Shown one piece after another: positions 23,327 through 33,869 of a stretch of 49,952 nt of DNA; the stretch's first letter is position 1, and the number at the start of each line of letters is the position of its first letter. Under the pieces are notes generated by a model. It searched no databases, had not been told where the DNA came from, and saw nothing but the letters and a program-made list of their open reading frames with translations. The translations under genes and the position numbers were made by a program. The DNA comes from a virus, in IMG/VR virus record IMGVR_UViG_3300010389_000025, positions 1 to 49,952 of that record; one strand, given 5' to 3'.

Positions 23327-26269
23327 TCAGAAGTTGAATGTAGTTGACGATACTCCTAAGTTATCAACAAATGCATTACCTTTGGGAGTGAACCAGGAGA
23401 ATGGTCTGGACTGATAAGGTCTTGGCATGTATCCATTTGTATGTCCCTTTGTGAAGGGGGTTGAGTTCTCGTAAACTTCATACTGATCCCACGCCATCAG
23501 CATTCCAGAAGCTACGGTAGGCACTTCATAGTCCCCGTACCCTTCCGAACCTCTTTGACCATTTCTAGGATCAGGAGGAGTTAGACCAACTAAGCCAAAG
23601 ATATTAGTTTCTTTCTGTACAGAGGGTGCCCAGTTCCTTGTGTGGATTGCTCCAGAACCGTCACTTGCGGCAGCATAAACTGAGTTCTCGTAAAGGTCTG
23701 GTGATACGGTGGCTGCTATCCATACCCTGTACCAACCGTCTCTACAGAAAGGATCGGTATATCCGTAAGCAGCTAAATCTCTAGAAGCTGCGGTATCTCC
23801 TCCGTTAGTTCCAGAGAATACGCCTGCGTCATACTTAGCACCTACCCCCGCAGTAACGAATCCGTAAATACCTTCATTCTGTTCAGGGGCATCGAAGCTA
23901 GTTAGCGAAAGACTTCCTCCTACAGCAACCAACCTATGACCAGTGGTTGTGGCGAATGGGAAGCTGTAGCTGTGGGAAAGGGAACTAGTAACATTTATAT
24001 AACCAGATGCTACATTCTCACTAGAACTATTGGATGAGAATCCTCCAATAGTATCTCCCGCTATCGTACCAAGAACACCGTATTGAGAGGATGATAGTGG
24101 AAGACCAATATCAGACTCAGCCATATAGGTATCGTATCCGACTGCTGAAGTGTATCTAACTTGTAAACAGTTGTCGTTTGAGAATGAGAAGGCACCGTCT
24201 GATTCAGCCCTTACTTTAATTACATCAATACCACCATCATCATTCCACTCAAAGAATGCGCTCTTGCCTTTCTGTGCTCCGTAAAATCCAATGCCAGGAT
24301 ATCCTCTGGTGGTTATGTTACCAGCAAATACTTTATTGCCTGTTATCCTAGGAGAGTGGCTCCTTGTGGAGTCGGTTAAAGTATCATCAACTTTCTTAAC
24401 ATAGCAAGAGAATACCACGCTAGACATGTCGGAGTGATACCTTGAAATCTGAGCTTCTGCGTCTCCTCCTAAGGTTGCACCTGACTCGTCTCCTTCAAAA
24501 TCAGCTTGCCCAGGTCGTATCTTACCGCAGTTATTAATGTAATATCTGTTAGAGTTGACAGGCCAAGTGTATAGTTCCTGAGGACTGTAAAGGAATTGAG
24601 CATTGTCTATACCATCAGGGTTTGATGACAAGAATAAATCACGCATCAATATGTCGGAAGGGGGTTGAGTGTTGTAGATATCAAAACCAGAGTATACTCT
24701 AGCTGTTGGATAACCGTCTGCAAAAGCCTCTGTTCCCCCTTGTGCATTAGCCTTAGTCCAGGGACCTTCTCCTCCTTTTATGGAGATGTCATCTCTGTTA
24801 GCACTTACATCAATATAAGTAATACCATCCTTAAGCCCAGGCTGATAGAAGTCTCTGAAATCATCAGAATAAGTTGATCTATTGTAAACAGGTTCACCGG
24901 AAGGAGTATTGTAAGAAGTAACCTTTATGATATCACCAGATGCTCCAGAAACTGTATAAGTCTTTGTTGTGTCTGGGTAGTTTAATATCAATCTGCGGTA
25001 TCTGTCAGATGCGTCATAGGTAGTTCCATTGAACACATACTCAGTTCCGTTTGTCGAAACATCTAAGAATACTTGAATTCTTTGTGCAGGAGAGTCCGCA
25101 CTTACAGCACCAGTAAGAACACCCTTTCCTGTAACAGAAGCTGTGCTTAAATCAAAAACAGGTGCTGCTCGGTCAGACCTGATCATTAAAGCCTTTCTGC
25201 TAGGATATCCATTCTCGTACTGGTTTGCTAAGGTCTTACCTCTTCCTGTATATGCACTTAACTCAAATGCAAGATGCCTCTGAGCAAAGAAGTAGCCAGG
25301 GTCGAGAGCACTTACCGTAAAGCTAACTTGCGTAGATCCTTTAGGCCAGAATATAGGAGAGTCGTAAGCTGATGTCTCATTCCCGCTAGAATCTACGATA
25401 GTCCAATGAGTACCTGATACTGCATTCTCGTATCTAACGCCTGGATCACTGTCCGTAACCTGTGTGTAGTATAGATAAGCATCCTCTACTGTAGGTACAT
25501 CAGTTTCAATAGTAATATCATAAGTCTCACCTGACTGAAGGTACTTTGTATAAGTGGCTGATATGAAGTTATTCTTCTTTGTTTTTAGATTAGGGTCGAA
25601 TCTGATAACAGAGGCCAACTCTTCTGCATTACGAAGCACGGTTGCGAATTGAATAACCCACTCTATCTCAACGCTAAACTCATCTGTCTTGGAGATAGGG
25701 TCAGTCAGTGATTGATAGCAAGCTAGGATTGGTTTATCATCAGACAGATTTATATCAGGATTGCGGAGGAACAGTCCAAACTCACGAAGATCCTTTCCTA
25801 TTAGAGCACCGTTATCCAAGTTTATTTTCATAACGATACCGTCAGTCTCATCGAGCGTGAACACACCGTCTTCGTTCAATACTCCTAGAAGTTGTTTCTC
25901 ACTTGAATACGATATGTTTTCAACAGGGACGAACTGTTCCTGTAGAGTTGTTACTTCTCTTTCTACGATCTCTATATTACTATTAAGACCATACTCATCA
26001 ACTGTGGCTATAGGAGAATGAAGCTGTAGAAAGTTTCTTCTAGTAGAATCAGGGAGTGAGTCTTCCCAGTGTGCAGTGTCGTAGTAAGAGCTAACTCCAA
26101 CTTGGAAATAGGAGAACTTAAAGTCTGATAGTATATTATCAGATCCGGCGGTCATCAACTTTACTAATGAACTAGCGAACCCATGAGTTAAGGTATTGGG
26201 TTTATTAATACAGACGGGCTCTCTAGTACCGTCCTTGTATACTTTTGTTACTGTTACTAAACCTTTCAT
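23327..26269 (-). CDS. Accessory tail/fibre protein: paralogous base domain plus appended jelly-roll modules
   Basis: Residues 1-210 of this 980-aa protein are the base domain shared with the 204-aa and 607-aa neighbours (MKGLVTVTKVYKDGTREPV start, FSYFQVGVSS, EFGLFLRNP, DEFSVEIEWVIQF). It is followed by about 770 residues absent from the 204-aa protein. Near the C-terminus is CRDGWYRVWIAATVSP and then SGMLMAWDQYEVYENSTPF. The 'D-G-W-Y-R-V ... W-x-x-Q-x-E' pattern is frequent in carbohydrate-binding-like jelly-roll domains of phage fibres. The middle part has beta-sandwich-like repeats (residues 235-400). The start overlaps the upstream stop (ATGA). A receptor-binding accessory protein is likely. 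Confidence 0.83.
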   Translation of the reverse strand: MKGLVTVTKVYKDGTREPVCINKPNTLTHGFASSLVKLMTAGSDNILSDFKFSYFQVGVSSYYDTAHWEDSLPDSTRRNFLQLHSPIATVDEYGLNSNIEIVEREVTTLQEQFVPVENISYSSEKQLLGVLNEDGVFTLDETDGIVMKINLDNGALIGKDLREFGLFLRNPDINLSDDKPILACYQSLTDPISKTDEFSVEIEWVIQFATVLRNAEELASVIRFDPNLKTKKNNFISATYTKYLQSGETYDITIETDVPTVEDAYLYYTQVTDSDPGVRYENAVSGTHWTIVDSSGNETSAYDSPIFWPKGSTQVSFTVSALDPGYFFAQRHLAFELSAYTGRGKTLANQYENGYPSRKALMIRSDRAAPVFDLSTASVTGKGVLTGAVSADSPAQRIQVFLDVSTNGTEYVFNGTTYDASDRYRRLILNYPDTTKTYTVSGASGDIIKVTSYNTPSGEPVYNRSTYSDDFRDFYQPGLKDGITYIDVSANRDDISIKGGEGPWTKANAQGGTEAFADGYPTARVYSGFDIYNTQPPSDILMRDLFLSSNPDGIDNAQFLYSPQELYTWPVNSNRYYINNCGKIRPGQADFEGDESGATLGGDAEAQISRYHSDMSSVVFSCYVKKVDDTLTDSTRSHSPRITGNKVFAGNITTRGYPGIGFYGAQKGKSAFFEWNDDGGIDVIKVRAESDGAFSFSNDNCLQVRYTSAVGYDTYMAESDIGLPLSSSQYGVLGTIAGDTIGGFSSNSSSENVASGYINVTSSLSHSYSFPFATTTGHRLVAVGGSLSLTSFDAPEQNEGIYGFVTAGVGAKYDAGVFSGTNGGDTAASRDLAAYGYTDPFCRDGWYRVWIAATVSPDLYENSVYAAASDGSGAIHTRNWAPSVQKETNIFGLVGLTPPDPRNGQRGSEGYGDYEVPTVASGMLMAWDQYEVYENSTPFTKGHTNGYMPRPYQSRPFSWFTPKGNAFVDNLGVSSTTFNF

Positions 26270-28089
26270 AGGAAATCAATAGTCCAATTTATAATTAAAG
26301 AATCCGTATTTGTGAACGAATCGCTATGTGTAATATCATAGTTGAAAGACTTCTGAGCGAAGAGTCTAAATGATAGATCGTCTCCATCTATAGGATCTAC
26401 ATCAATTGATCTAGAGAAGTCTATGCCCTCATTCTTCCTCGTTTGCTTCTGGTCTAGGGTATACAGCCCCATTTCAAATACTCCACCGAAATAGTTAAGC
26501 ATGTCCCTATCAACCGCATTTAGTGTGACCGAGTAAGTTACCTTACCAGTGGAAGAGAAATCAGACTCCGCATTTACATACAGTTTAGCTATGCTATCAG
26601 AAGCCTCTCCTAAAGTCTTGTAATAAGCTCTTAGATAACCTTTATCATCCATGCTAGAAAGAGAGTTTATTCTAGTTCCTGAAGATGTCTTTGTCCTTAG
26701 TGGAGACTCGTATGAAGCTTGAGTGTAATCATCTACAAGGTATGCAGGGTCGTTGGTTTCATCAGCGTAGCATCCAAACCACCTAAAATCTTTTTGGATA
26801 GGCATGTTGGAGAATTGTGTTCCGAACAATGTCCAACTTGAATCAAGATATCTTCTTGTGTTGTATTTGGAAACATCTCCATTGTTAACAAACTGAAGGA
26901 GGTTTGCGTTGTGACCGAAATCGACATTAGCATCCACGCACTCTCCATAGGAGGTTACCACATCCTGTTCAAGCCTAGTGTCATTAGGATGAGGCATGTT
27001 TGGAAGTGATGCTGAAACATTGTAACCTAGACTTGCATTGGTTATGGTTCCTAAATCATTGGTCATATAAATACCTTCTTCTTTGGCTATTACTGAAGAA
27101 GGTATTAGTGGGAAAGACCCTTGAAGTTCTGTAGAGGATGTGGTTATACCTTGCCCTTGGAGGTAGTAGTTTACTGGAAGACTCCCTACATTTAAGGAAG
27201 GTCTAGCAATAAGCATCGACCCTGTTAGAGGCCAGTTACTATTCACCTTATTGAATTTTATATTTGAGCAAGGATAGAATCTTATTTTAAAATCACTCGA
27301 AGTGTAAGACGCTGGCTCCTGTAGAACACAGTGAATTCTGTACCACCCGTTTCCTAAATCTTTAGCGCAATGAGTATTTCCGTAAGCTGTAGACGCTGTT
27401 ACTAAATCAGAAGGAAGCTGATATAACTTACCCTGCTGGGCGGCGGCTGTAGCTCTATCAGGTGGAAGGAAAAGCATCGTGTAAACATAGTTTCTTTCAT
27501 TACTAACAATCTCTATTGTTGAGAAGAAGTTTTGTGGTTGACCGTCAGGGGGGTCTAAGAAGTAAGTATCTTGAGGGTCTTCTAGATCTACCTTTATATC
27601 TAGAGAAAAGCTTTTAGGGAGAAGTCCTAAAGTATCAAAGTAGTCTGTATCAAATAAGCCAGAGGACCACTCAACATACCCTCCGTTGTTAGCAGAGGTT
27701 GAGGTGATCTTGAAGACATCGCTAGAAAGATCTATCCTATGCTTTCCAAAAGTCTTAATGCCACTAGCCCCATAATAATCTAAATTTCCCATAGCTTCGG
27801 AGCTTGGTATTAGATTATGCTTCTTGTAGGTATGAGAGTTACTTCTATAACCTACAGATCCTTTTCCAAAGGTCATGGCGCGTATTACAAAGTTAGATGT
27901 ATCTAATGCTCTTTCAACAACGGTGTTTGCTGTCGTGCTTATATCATCACTGGATAATGCATACCCTGGAGAGAAGGTCAAGACATCCACAATAGTCTCA
28001 CCAGCCCCATCAACTATAAGGTTGTCTTCTTCGTAAACTAGTTTCTTGTTACCGTCTACGACCTCGAATATCTCAACATGCCCTTTCAT
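26266..28089 (-). CDS. Accessory tail/fibre protein: paralogous base domain with inserted jelly-roll
   Basis: This 607-aa protein begins MKGHVEIFEVVDGNKKLVYE and ends SDSFTNTDSLIINWTIDFL, matching the first and last strands of the 204-aa base domain. The segments between are interrupted by a large insert (about residues 110-315). The insert contains LGNGWYRIHCVLQEP and a following SMLIARPSLNVG segment, a jelly-roll pattern like that appended at the end of the 980-aa protein. Order and similarity point to duplication followed by module insertion. The gene overlaps the 1926-aa gene stop by 1 nt (TAATG). The exact role is unknown, probably baseplate-associated adhesion. Confidence 0.82.
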   Translation of the reverse strand: MKGHVEIFEVVDGNKKLVYEEDNLIVDGAGETIVDVLTFSPGYALSSDDISTTANTVVERALDTSNFVIRAMTFGKGSVGYRSNSHTYKKHNLIPSSEAMGNLDYYGASGIKTFGKHRIDLSSDVFKITSTSANNGGYVEWSSGLFDTDYFDTLGLLPKSFSLDIKVDLEDPQDTYFLDPPDGQPQNFFSTIEIVSNERNYVYTMLFLPPDRATAAAQQGKLYQLPSDLVTASTAYGNTHCAKDLGNGWYRIHCVLQEPASYTSSDFKIRFYPCSNIKFNKVNSNWPLTGSMLIARPSLNVGSLPVNYYLQGQGITTSSTELQGSFPLIPSSVIAKEEGIYMTNDLGTITNASLGYNVSASLPNMPHPNDTRLEQDVVTSYGECVDANVDFGHNANLLQFVNNGDVSKYNTRRYLDSSWTLFGTQFSNMPIQKDFRWFGCYADETNDPAYLVDDYTQASYESPLRTKTSSGTRINSLSSMDDKGYLRAYYKTLGEASDSIAKLYVNAESDFSSTGKVTYSVTLNAVDRDMLNYFGGVFEMGLYTLDQKQTRKNEGIDFSRSIDVDPIDGDDLSFRLFAQKSFNYDITHSDSFTNTDSLIINWTIDFL

Positions 28090-31000
28090 TAGTTTGTTAT
28101 ATTTATCTCAGTGATGGTTCCTGTAGTAAGGAACTTAGACCTGTCCGTAGCAAATTCGCTGGGGTGGATTCTGTAGTTTGATCTTCCTCCTCCGTTAGGT
28201 CCGTATAGCAATTCAGTTTTAGCCGAGTCTCTAGACTGTAACTCATCTGATATTGAATTATAGAATCTAAACATGGTCACTAATTTCTTAGGATCCATAG
28301 GATAAGTATACTCGACGCTAGATGTTATGTAGTTTCCTTTATCAACTCCTTCTATCACAGGGAATGCAGCTTGGTTGGTTTCTGTATCTAAGAAGGAATC
28401 CAGAGAGAACTGATAAGTATCAGGCTTGTATTCAGAGTGAATTCCTAGATGACCTAGATCAATAGAACCTTTTCTAGAAGCAGCAGGGATATCATCCGTA
28501 CTCTGAGTGTTGTAAAACAAGCCCAACGATATCTTAGCAGGTGTATCCAACGCTTCTAATGCGTATAACTGTGCATTGTTGTAAAATGGGTCAGGGTCCT
28601 TTTCCGCATATTCCTTTAGTTTGTCAACATCTAAAGCGAAGTACATAAACTTCCAACCGTCATCAAAGGAATAAAGTCCTGCATACCCTGCCTTGACATG
28701 ATCATTAACACTAGCAAAGTAAACAGAAGAGGTGCTATTTGGCTGTATCTGTCCATCTACAAATAATCCGAGAGCAGAATCCCCTACAAATCCAAGAGGT
28801 GATTGAGCCGCATCCCCCACCTCTAACCCAGGTCTTCTTACAGTAACGGTGCCTTGCTCTGCCCACTGTCCGTTATCAGAAGCGTTGTACTGGAACTGTA
28901 TTATTCTTTGGTTATCATGGTGTGGTGACAAGCCACCCATACCTATACCCATTTCAATAACAGGAGGAGCATCGCCCCCTGGTCTAAATGCACAGCTAAA
29001 TACAACAAAGTGATCATTAATATCATTCTCGGAAGGAGAGTAGAATACTAGGTCTTCACTTAGGTTGTAGTCTTGCTCATACCTTATCTTCTTAGCGTCA
29101 CTTATAAAGTAAGGGTGAAGGTATGTCTGGGAGTCGTAACTATCAGTATCGGTATAGCCTGAGGTCTCAGTTCCTACTACGCATACTGCCGATGCTCCTA
29201 AATAAGTTACAGGGTCTTCGGGATCATATGTAATGAATCCGTTTTCATATATCTGAGATCCTTTTATATCATTTTTAATATAAGAGGCACCCATTCTTGT
29301 AGGATAACGGTTGTGAAGATTACTACCAGATAATACAACATAGGAGCTACCAAAGGGGTGCTGTGTATTTACAGAGCTTACTGTGAACTCTGTCTCACCT
29401 ACATCTGAATCATAACCGTATTCAAATCTACAAGCAGTTCCTCCATAGGGTTTTCTCTGTGCCTTTCTAATGTTAACCGCTTGAATAACATCATTATTTG
29501 CAACTCCTAACTGAGCAGCGGTGGAGTCCTGTATTACATTGTCTAAGATGAACTGAAGCTCTGCGTCTTCTGAAATTCCGTCTACCTTTAAGCAATCTCC
29601 AGCAGTGTAACCATTAACAACTAAGTAACCTTCAAACGATGTTTGCTGGGTGCTAACACTTCCTAGAGGAGCAGTGACAAAGTTCACGAAACCTATGAAT
29701 ACTTTTTCATATAGCACTCTTTGACCGTTGATAGATACGGAAGTTGTAATCTTATCGTTGTCTTTATAGAGATAACCATCTAACTGAGCATACAAGGTTG
29801 TGCCTAAAGGAACCCGTGTACCGTCTGGGTAGAAGAACTCGATCTTCTTATTTGTAGGGGTTCTAGTTACTGAGTAATCGGTAATATTGAAAGTGTTTTT
29901 AACATTAGCCCTTTTACTCATGGTCTCATCAACGCATCTAAGACCTTTAAATGACCAGAACTTAGACTCGTCAGGAGTGTTCTGGGTGAACACTTCTATC
30001 ATGTATCTCTGATCGGCTCTATGTACTTGGTTCTTATACTGATAGTAAGAAAGAGGAACTTTTATCTTTCTGTTTAAGGTGTTAAACTCTACCTTGTTTA
30101 CTTCAAAGTCTGAGTTGTGCAGAGAGTAAAGAACCTCTCTATCAACATTGTCTATGTAACATCCTTTAGAGCCCTTGTTCTCAATCTTCTTATTAGGATG
30201 TAAGAAGTTGTGTACTAAATTGTTTCTAACATATGAGATACCGCTTTGAGACTCTATAGAGCTTGCCTCAATTCGTTCCCACTTTCCGTTAGGCATGTAG
30301 TTCCAGAAGTGCCTGTTACCGTAATAATCCGTTTCGATATCTGTATGAATCCAAACAGATGCACTCCTACCTCCAGCGTTCATGTTATCTTCGTTAAGGA
30401 ATAGAGAGCTTACTTCAACTGAGAACTTATGATCAGGTCTTAGGAAGTTACCCGCTGATCCGTCAGGGCCATGATTGAAAGTGAACCGTAGCCTTGGCAA
30501 GTAATCACGGGACTTCAGGTTTATTAAGTTACCGTCTAGTAGTGTAGACTCTTTCTCAAGAAATCCTTCGTCTGAAGAAAGGTCGTACACAGACATTTTA
30601 TTTTGGTTTGAGTTTCTGAAGGTAACTATCTCTACACCGCTAAGGAAGTTAGGAGTATATTCCTCAGGTGCAACACCTACTTGGAAATAATTATCGGTAA
30701 GCTCTGTGTCGGCATGTCTGATCAGGAACTCATAGTCTTGATCTAAGGACTGTATCTTGTTGTTAAGAACTATGTTGTCATCAAACAAAGTATCCCTACC
30801 GACTTGAACTGACTGATATACTTTTCCTATAGATGACCCGTCCACCTTCAACATACCGTTGTAAAAGATAGGACCGTATATGTGAGATACGATTGAAGAA
30901 CCGCCATACTCTAAATCATCTAGCACAGAGTTTGAGATGTTCCCTCTTCCGTACTTGACATAATCATTTAGATATAAATAGTTGAATGGCTTGTTGTCTT

Positions 31001-33869
31001 CTGCGGGCACTCTTTGGTAGAAGTCCATCTTTATTTTGTTGAACTCCTCCTCTATGGAATAATCCAATCCGTTCCATAGTTTGTTTTTAAATGACTCAAG
31101 CTCATCTTTCCACATACCATTCTTTACTAGGTGAGCATTATGCTTTAAGATTAGCTCTGCCTTTATACGAAGCTCCTCATCCTTTAGCTCAAATATAAGT
31201 TTGTAAATGTCTTCTATATTGTCCCTGTACTTGTATACGAGATCATCTATAATCCCAGGAACAGGTTCAATATCTAAAGCATCCCTGTCCCCTCGTATCT
31301 TAAAGGTATACTTGCTTCTGATTCCATTGAAGACATTGTTTGATGTTGTGTCCTCACACTCATTGTAAACATCAGGTACATTCTTATGGTCTGGTACTGT
31401 AGTGAACTCCTGAGAGCTAGGTATTAGACCAAGGGGAACAAACTCAACTAAGGAACTTAAGGATCCAAAGGTAGATACACCTTCCGCTGATCCTTTTGTT
31501 CTTACATTTAGGAACGAGGGAGGGTTGAACCCGTCTCTTCTGAAGATCTGCCCTTTTGACAGGTTCTTTTGGAAGTCTCTTCTTCTGGAAGCTGATCTAG
31601 GTGCTACCTCTCCGTAAGGACCACTAACATTGTATATGCCACTTGTATCTTTCCACGCAGCCTGATCAGAGGTCCTACCAAATAAAACCCTGTCCCTAGT
31701 GAATACAGGAAGGTTCTCATGGTTGTTTGTTGTCCTAGCTCCAGCGAAATCATAGGAGGGGTCTATATGAGTTCCTAGTAAACCAAGAGAGGCATCTCTC
31801 ATGTCTAGAGTAGAAAGCTCAAAGGAAGCCATCGCACCGCTTACATTAGGTAAGTCCGCAAAGGATGTAGTGATCCTTGGCTGCATCTTGACATAAGGAT
31901 ACAGGACATCACCATTTTCAAGGTTGATGTTGATCCTCTCTATTGCTTTAGCTGGTACGAAATCACGGATTGCTTTTAAAGACTCGAAAAAGTCTTCCGT
32001 AGTGTACGCAGTCTGCACAAAGAACTTGTCGTCAAAAGCTCCAGAAGAAACTGTTAGATTAAACTGAGAAGACTTACCGTTCCACAATGGGAGATAGTCG
32101 TAGAACTTCTGGTCGTAGTCTTGTATAATCCTATCGTAGTTAGGAGCAGTGTTTAGATACTTTGTTAGGAATAGGAACCCGTTGTTGTAAAGGTCTGGTT
32201 CCTGATATCCTTCAATAGTATTTTGAAGTATGTAAGACTCGAAGGAGTCTGCTATGGAATCCTCTACTCCAAGACATACTAGCTTACTCTTGAAGAATGA
32301 GATCAGATCATAAGTTACATCGCAGTCCTTGTAGAATCTCTCGTCTTCAAAAGGAGGTATATGAAAATCCCTTCCTCTATAGTTGAATACGAAGTCTGGG
32401 TGTGTAGTGTCGAACTTGTAACCCTTTACGGAGAAAAGGTCAGGGAACTTGTGTACTGCTTCGAGAAGAGTATGATCTACTACGAACCTAATACTTTCAT
32501 CTAGATCGTCATAGTTAATCTCTCCACCAGCGTATTCGTTTGCTTTTATTTGATTCCAGTCATCAAAGGATTGAAGCTCGTCTGCCTCAGTCTTGAGGAG
32601 GTAGTAGATCAGGTTTGGTATATAAGACTCGTAGTATTCAGAGAAGTTATTATCGAAGTCCACTTCCGTAGCAGGAAGTATAGACTTCATAAGATCAATC
32701 AAACCTTGCTTAGTTCCTTTCTTCTTAAGTAAGTTTCTAGAGTCTCTAAGTTGCCTTCTCCAAGAATCGACATTACTAGTGTAGAACTTCCAACCAACTT
32801 GATCAGCTAGATAAGGAAGATACTTAGGAGGACACTCTTCAATAGAGTTTAAAGTCTTAAGTGATAGGATCTGATTATCCAAATCACCGATAACGAAACC
32901 TAGAGCTTTTAAGAACTTCTTGAAGGGACCTTGCTTTACATAAGGAACTAGGTCATCGTTCTTACTCTCAAAGTAGTTTATGTAAAACTCTTTTGTAAAA
33001 GCATCATCCTGTTCCTCGTCTGTAATACCATATAGGATTGAGTTCCAAGTCTTTCTCTTTTCTAGGGACTGTGTTCCGCTGAGGAAAGTCTCTGTAGGAT
33101 CAACCTTAAACTCATCTACCCACTGGTATTGAAACACAACAGGGAACGCGAAGCTTATCTCTGTAAGAACATTAATAGCGTCTTCCAGCGTTACAGGTTC
33201 CTTTTTTACATATAGCTTCTCGGTGAAGATATTAGAAGCTAACTCTAGGAACTTAGCATATATTGCATGGATGCCTACTGTATTTCTGTTGTAGTTTAGT
33301 AGCTGGAAAAGTCCTAGTGAGTTTATTAAATAGGATGCTACCTCAGAGTAATCAGAGCCGAAAGTTCCGTCAAGCTCTGTTACATAATCAGCTAATGATT
33401 CAGATGAAGAAGGCCCTTCTCCAAGCTTAAGCTTAGGGAATAAAGTTCCGCTTAAGAAAGTAACAAAATCTGCTGAGGTTGCATAGTCGTTTATGTCATA
33501 CCCTAAGGGAGACATAATCTCTATATTGAACTCGTTTGGTTCAATGTATGTTAGTTTGTTCTGAGGAATGAAGTGCTTTATCAAACCCTCAGAGTAACCT
33601 GTATAAACAGAGGTTAGGGACCTGTCTGTATAGTCAGTAGTATTCCAACCACTCAACCCTAATGAACTAAAGGTAGTTTGTTCAGATAACCTTTTTACCA
33701 GAGGAGTTATGACATCGAATCGTATAACATAATCCATGTCGGCATACAGTATCTTAGATGCCAACTCCTCCTGCTCATTAGCTAACTTGAGATCCTCCTC
33801 CTTGTAAATATCAGGAAGGATTTTCTCAAGAGCTTCGTGGTAGTTTCTTCTGCTATACTTTCTAGACAT
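28089..33869 (-). CDS. gp7: Giant baseplate wedge protein (gp7-like / tail protein I-like)
   Basis: This 1926-aa protein lies directly after gp6, the T4 position of gp7 (1032 aa). Around residues 340-395 it has ECPPKYLPYLADQVGWKFYT then SWRRQLRDSRNLLKKKGTKQ and GLIDLMKSI. This is the hallmark of the P2 gpI / gp7 family: 'L-P-x-L-A-x-x-x-G-W...R-x-L-I-x...H-x-x-K-G-T'. These proteins bind the gp6 fork in each wedge. The remaining C-terminal 1300 residues are beta-rich and unfamiliar, nearly doubling the T4 length. They probably contain fibre-docking and jelly-roll domains. The start overlaps the gp6 stop by 8 nt. Confidence 0.85.
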   Translation of the reverse strand: MSRKYSRRNYHEALEKILPDIYKEEDLKLANEQEELASKILYADMDYVIRFDVITPLVKRLSEQTTFSSLGLSGWNTTDYTDRSLTSVYTGYSEGLIKHFIPQNKLTYIEPNEFNIEIMSPLGYDINDYATSADFVTFLSGTLFPKLKLGEGPSSSESLADYVTELDGTFGSDYSEVASYLINSLGLFQLLNYNRNTVGIHAIYAKFLELASNIFTEKLYVKKEPVTLEDAINVLTEISFAFPVVFQYQWVDEFKVDPTETFLSGTQSLEKRKTWNSILYGITDEEQDDAFTKEFYINYFESKNDDLVPYVKQGPFKKFLKALGFVIGDLDNQILSLKTLNSIEECPPKYLPYLADQVGWKFYTSNVDSWRRQLRDSRNLLKKKGTKQGLIDLMKSILPATEVDFDNNFSEYYESYIPNLIYYLLKTEADELQSFDDWNQIKANEYAGGEINYDDLDESIRFVVDHTLLEAVHKFPDLFSVKGYKFDTTHPDFVFNYRGRDFHIPPFEDERFYKDCDVTYDLISFFKSKLVCLGVEDSIADSFESYILQNTIEGYQEPDLYNNGFLFLTKYLNTAPNYDRIIQDYDQKFYDYLPLWNGKSSQFNLTVSSGAFDDKFFVQTAYTTEDFFESLKAIRDFVPAKAIERININLENGDVLYPYVKMQPRITTSFADLPNVSGAMASFELSTLDMRDASLGLLGTHIDPSYDFAGARTTNNHENLPVFTRDRVLFGRTSDQAAWKDTSGIYNVSGPYGEVAPRSASRRRDFQKNLSKGQIFRRDGFNPPSFLNVRTKGSAEGVSTFGSLSSLVEFVPLGLIPSSQEFTTVPDHKNVPDVYNECEDTTSNNVFNGIRSKYTFKIRGDRDALDIEPVPGIIDDLVYKYRDNIEDIYKLIFELKDEELRIKAELILKHNAHLVKNGMWKDELESFKNKLWNGLDYSIEEEFNKIKMDFYQRVPAEDNKPFNYLYLNDYVKYGRGNISNSVLDDLEYGGSSIVSHIYGPIFYNGMLKVDGSSIGKVYQSVQVGRDTLFDDNIVLNNKIQSLDQDYEFLIRHADTELTDNYFQVGVAPEEYTPNFLSGVEIVTFRNSNQNKMSVYDLSSDEGFLEKESTLLDGNLINLKSRDYLPRLRFTFNHGPDGSAGNFLRPDHKFSVEVSSLFLNEDNMNAGGRSASVWIHTDIETDYYGNRHFWNYMPNGKWERIEASSIESQSGISYVRNNLVHNFLHPNKKIENKGSKGCYIDNVDREVLYSLHNSDFEVNKVEFNTLNRKIKVPLSYYQYKNQVHRADQRYMIEVFTQNTPDESKFWSFKGLRCVDETMSKRANVKNTFNITDYSVTRTPTNKKIEFFYPDGTRVPLGTTLYAQLDGYLYKDNDKITTSVSINGQRVLYEKVFIGFVNFVTAPLGSVSTQQTSFEGYLVVNGYTAGDCLKVDGISEDAELQFILDNVIQDSTAAQLGVANNDVIQAVNIRKAQRKPYGGTACRFEYGYDSDVGETEFTVSSVNTQHPFGSSYVVLSGSNLHNRYPTRMGASYIKNDIKGSQIYENGFITYDPEDPVTYLGASAVCVVGTETSGYTDTDSYDSQTYLHPYFISDAKKIRYEQDYNLSEDLVFYSPSENDINDHFVVFSCAFRPGGDAPPVIEMGIGMGGLSPHHDNQRIIQFQYNASDNGQWAEQGTVTVRRPGLEVGDAAQSPLGFVGDSALGLFVDGQIQPNSTSSVYFASVNDHVKAGYAGLYSFDDGWKFMYFALDVDKLKEYAEKDPDPFYNNAQLYALEALDTPAKISLGLFYNTQSTDDIPAASRKGSIDLGHLGIHSEYKPDTYQFSLDSFLDTETNQAAFPVIEGVDKGNYITSSVEYTYPMDPKKLVTMFRFYNSISDELQSRDSAKTELLYGPNGGGRSNYRIHPSEFATDRSKFLTTGTITEINITN

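Noticed and set aside
28100-28107. GATAAATA (minus strand), near-match to a late promoter before the 607-aa gene
   Set aside because: It lies in the coding end of the 1926-aa gene and the genes are translationally coupled (TAATG); no other promoter support.
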